Assembly (NCBI GenBank): GCA_022826205.1
Contig: JAJDVJ010000026.1
Coordinates: 1 to 64,000, forward strand
Direction: 5' to 3'
From: Silicimonas sp.
GTDB taxonomy: Bacteria > Pseudomonadota > Alphaproteobacteria > Rhodobacterales > Rhodobacteraceae
DNA length: 64,000 nt
The notes under the pieces were generated by a model that saw only the letters and a list, made by a program, of their open reading frames with translations, searched no databases and was not told the origin of the DNA. The position numbers and the translations under genes are program-made. Of this stretch, positions 62,231-64,000 are shown piece after piece. Numbering within the stretch: the stretch's first letter is position 1; every line of letters starts with the position of its first letter.

Positions 62231-64000
62231 ATGCCCCGCAACGCCTCCCGCACAACCGATCTGCCAAACTTGCGCCGGGCGTGCCTCGGCCTGGCCAGCA
62301 TCGTCTGGCTATTTCCCGCGCAGGTCTCGCTCGCCGACGAAGCCGAGAATATCATCGTCAGTCACGGCTTCAACGAGTATGATGAGCTGAAATACGCGCC
62401 GGACGACCCGCATCTGGACTACGTGAACCCCTACGCACCCCTGGGCGGCGAGATCAGCATTGCAACAATCGGCACCTTCGACAGCATGAACCCTTATGCA
62501 ACGGGCAGGGGCAGCTGGGGTGCTCTTTCGACAATCGGCTACGAAGACATCATGGAGACGACTTCCGACGAGGTCGGCTCCTACTACTGCGTGCTTTGCG
62601 AAACCATCGAGTACCCGGAAAGCGAGAGCTGGGTGATCTTCCACCTGCGCAATGACGTAACCTTTTCGGATGGCACGCCGATGACAGCGGAGGACGTGCT
62701 GTTCACGCACGAACTGCTGGTCGAGCAGGGGACGCCCTCCTATGCCAACTACATCAAGCAGGTCATTGCAGAGGCTAAAATCCTCGACCCGTACACCATC
62801 AAGTTCACCTTCGCCGAGGAGGTTCCCAAGAAGGGGTTGATCACGCAAATGGGCTCGCTGCCGGTCTGGTCAATGGAATGGTACCAGGAAACGGGCGCAC
62901 GCCTGGACGAAAGCCGACTGGAAATCAGCCCGGGCACCGGCGAATACATGCTGGACAGCCTCGATGTGGGGCGAAGCATCGTCTATCGGCGAAACCCTGA
63001 CTATTGGGGTGCGAACCACTACCTTAGAAAGGGACGTGGCAACTACGACCGCATTCGGGTCGAGTACTTTGGCGACAGTTCGGCCGCTTTCGAAGCCTTC
63101 AAGGCGGGCGAATACACGTTCCGGCAGGAAAACAGCTCGATCAATTGGGCAACGCTCTACGACTTTCCCGCGCTCGAAAAGGGCTGGGTGAAGCGGGAGA
63201 CCTTGCCGGACGGATCGTTGCCCGGAGCCACAGGCTTCGTGTTCAACATGCGTCTCGACAAGTTTCGGGACAGAAACCTGCGACTGGCGCTCGGCCACAT
63301 GTACAACTTCACCTGGACGAACGAGAACCTGCAGTACGGCCTGTTCAAGCAGCGCGAGAGCTTCTGGGAAAACGATCGTCTGAAAGCCTCAGGCCTGCCC
63401 GAGGGGCGCGAACTGGAGCTTCTCGAAGAGTTCCGTTATCAGCTGCCTCCGGAAATCTTCACCGAACCCGCACTCCTGCCGCACGAAAGCGGCGAAAGGC
63501 CCCTTGACCGGAAGAACCTCAGGAAGGCCCTCCGCTTCATGGAGGCTGCCGGATACAGTCCTGGCGACGATGGCTTGCTGCGCAATTCGGAGGGCGAAAC
63601 GCTGGACATTGAACTCCTTGAGCGTTCGCAGGCATTTGATCGCATCCTTCTGCCCTATGTCGAGAACCTGAAGACGCTTGGCGTGAACATCACCTACAAC
63701 CGGATCGATCCAAGCCAGTACCAGAACCGACGGCAGGAAAACGACTTTGACATGCGATTCACTGGCTACCCGAGCGGGCTGGTCGAGGGCTCAGGGCTGA
63801 CCCAGAAATACGGGTGCGAGGAGCGGGACGACATCTTCAATCCTGCAGGGTACTGCAACCCGGTCGTGGACGAACTCGGTGAACGGCTCCTCGAGGTTGA
63901 GACCTATGACGAACTCGCAGCCCATGTCCGTGCCATCGACCGGATCATGCGGCATGACTATTTCATCGTGCCGGTCTGGACACTCCAGGAAAACTGGGTC
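62231..64000 (+). CDS. yejA-like: ABC transporter periplasmic peptide-binding protein, YejA-like (runs off the window)
   Basis: The first 590 codons of an extracellular solute-binding family 5 protein, still open at the window edge. The signal peptide covers about residues 1-35 (LACLGLASIVW-type core, ending SLA). Family 5 features are GGEISIATIGTFDSMNPYA, FHLRNDVTFSDGTPMTAEDV and the RRNPDYWGANHYL segment. The sequence and size resemble YejA of the YejABEF importer, which takes up oligopeptides and microcin C. Two close cysteine pairs are seen (YYCVLCE, and KYGCEERD with GYCNPV). The permease and ATPase genes would be expected just beyond the window. Confidence 0.93.
   Translation, partial: MPRNASRTTDLPNLRRACLGLASIVWLFPAQVSLADEAENIIVSHGFNEYDELKYAPDDPHLDYVNPYAPLGGEISIATIGTFDSMNPYATGRGSWGALSTIGYEDIMETTSDEVGSYYCVLCETIEYPESESWVIFHLRNDVTFSDGTPMTAEDVLFTHELLVEQGTPSYANYIKQVIAEAKILDPYTIKFTFAEEVPKKGLITQMGSLPVWSMEWYQETGARLDESRLEISPGTGEYMLDSLDVGRSIVYRRNPDYWGANHYLRKGRGNYDRIRVEYFGDSSAAFEAFKAGEYTFRQENSSINWATLYDFPALEKGWVKRETLPDGSLPGATGFVFNMRLDKFRDRNLRLALGHMYNFTWTNENLQYGLFKQRESFWENDRLKASGLPEGRELELLEEFRYQLPPEIFTEPALLPHESGERPLDRKNLRKALRFMEAAGYSPGDDGLLRNSEGETLDIELLERSQAFDRILLPYVENLKTLGVNITYNRIDPSQYQNRRQENDFDMRFTGYPSGLVEGSGLTQKYGCEERDDIFNPAGYCNPVVDELGERLLEVETYDELAAHVRAIDRIMRHDYFIVPVWTLQENWV

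Noticed and set aside
1-64000. CRISPR array, riboswitch or rRNA genes
   Set aside because: No regularly spaced direct repeats, no recognisable riboswitch core ahead of the biosynthetic or transporter genes, and no rRNA sequence were found by reading; covariance-model searches could not be run.

Overview
The window looks like a chromosomal segment of a GC-rich alphaproteobacterium, most likely of the Rhodobacterales/Roseobacter group. The reasons are: a GcrA cell-cycle regulator (known only from alphaproteobacteria), a ccmC-ccmD-ccmG cytochrome c maturation run, a CycM-type membrane-anchored cytochrome c, stand-alone prephenate dehydratase, and a small cysteine protein next to purB. There is no phage, transposase, CRISPR array or rRNA. 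One tRNA gene (Gly, anticodon CCC) is present.

Layout. 0.2-6.6 kb: a plus-strand redox operon coding for a two-subunit molybdenum hydroxylase of the isoquinoline-oxidoreductase type (large subunit with a Tat signal), a secreted pentapeptide-repeat protein, a NosR-like flavo/iron-sulfur membrane protein and an ApbE/NosX flavin transferase, with no nitrous oxide reductase. 6.6-14.6 kb: a secreted helical-repeat protein, a LysR regulator, a cytochrome b561-YceI fusion facing a separate YceI protein, a lipoprotein M48 peptidase and a Sua5/YrdC tRNA-modification enzyme. 14.6-15.3 kb: a wrecked acyl-CoA dehydrogenase gene. 15.4-25.4 kb: housekeeping genes (glutathione transferase, M20 amidohydrolase, ccmCDG, acnA, a DUF1223 protein, an LpxL-type acyltransferase, purB).

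25.7-31.1 kb: a ribose-type sugar ABC transporter with an SDR dehydrogenase, its genes separated by decayed DNA. 31.1-32.5 kb: a gene-poor stretch ending in tRNA-Gly. 32.6-38.5 kb: thioesterase, pgi-zwf, an orphan radical SAM enzyme and an agmatinase-family enzyme. 38.5-52.4 kb: a long minus-strand catabolic region holding an orphan Vsr endonuclease, a MalEFGK-type sugar ABC operon with an isomerase and a Gfo/Idh dehydrogenase, then a FAD/GcvT-type demethylating dehydrogenase, a 78-residue helical protein, a Rieske oxygenase, a second Gfo/Idh dehydrogenase and a TolB-like beta-propeller protein. A plus-strand aldo/keto reductase follows, directly behind the surviving C-terminus of a lost flavin monooxygenase. 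53.4-64 kb: a cupin and a divergent RidA protein, Ppx/GppA phosphatase, argD-argF, gcrA, an FMN reductase, pheA, cytochrome c and the first 590 codons of a YejA-like peptide-binding protein that runs off the end.

The most interesting unit is the first operon. It combines a probably exported molybdenum hydroxylase with a NosR/ApbE flavin electron conduit, which would give the enzyme a direct route to or from the membrane quinone pool. The second is the Rieske oxygenase/78-residue protein/FAD-GcvT cassette, a probable N-demethylation pathway. Gene functions are read from recognisable motifs and overall family resemblance; no database search was run.
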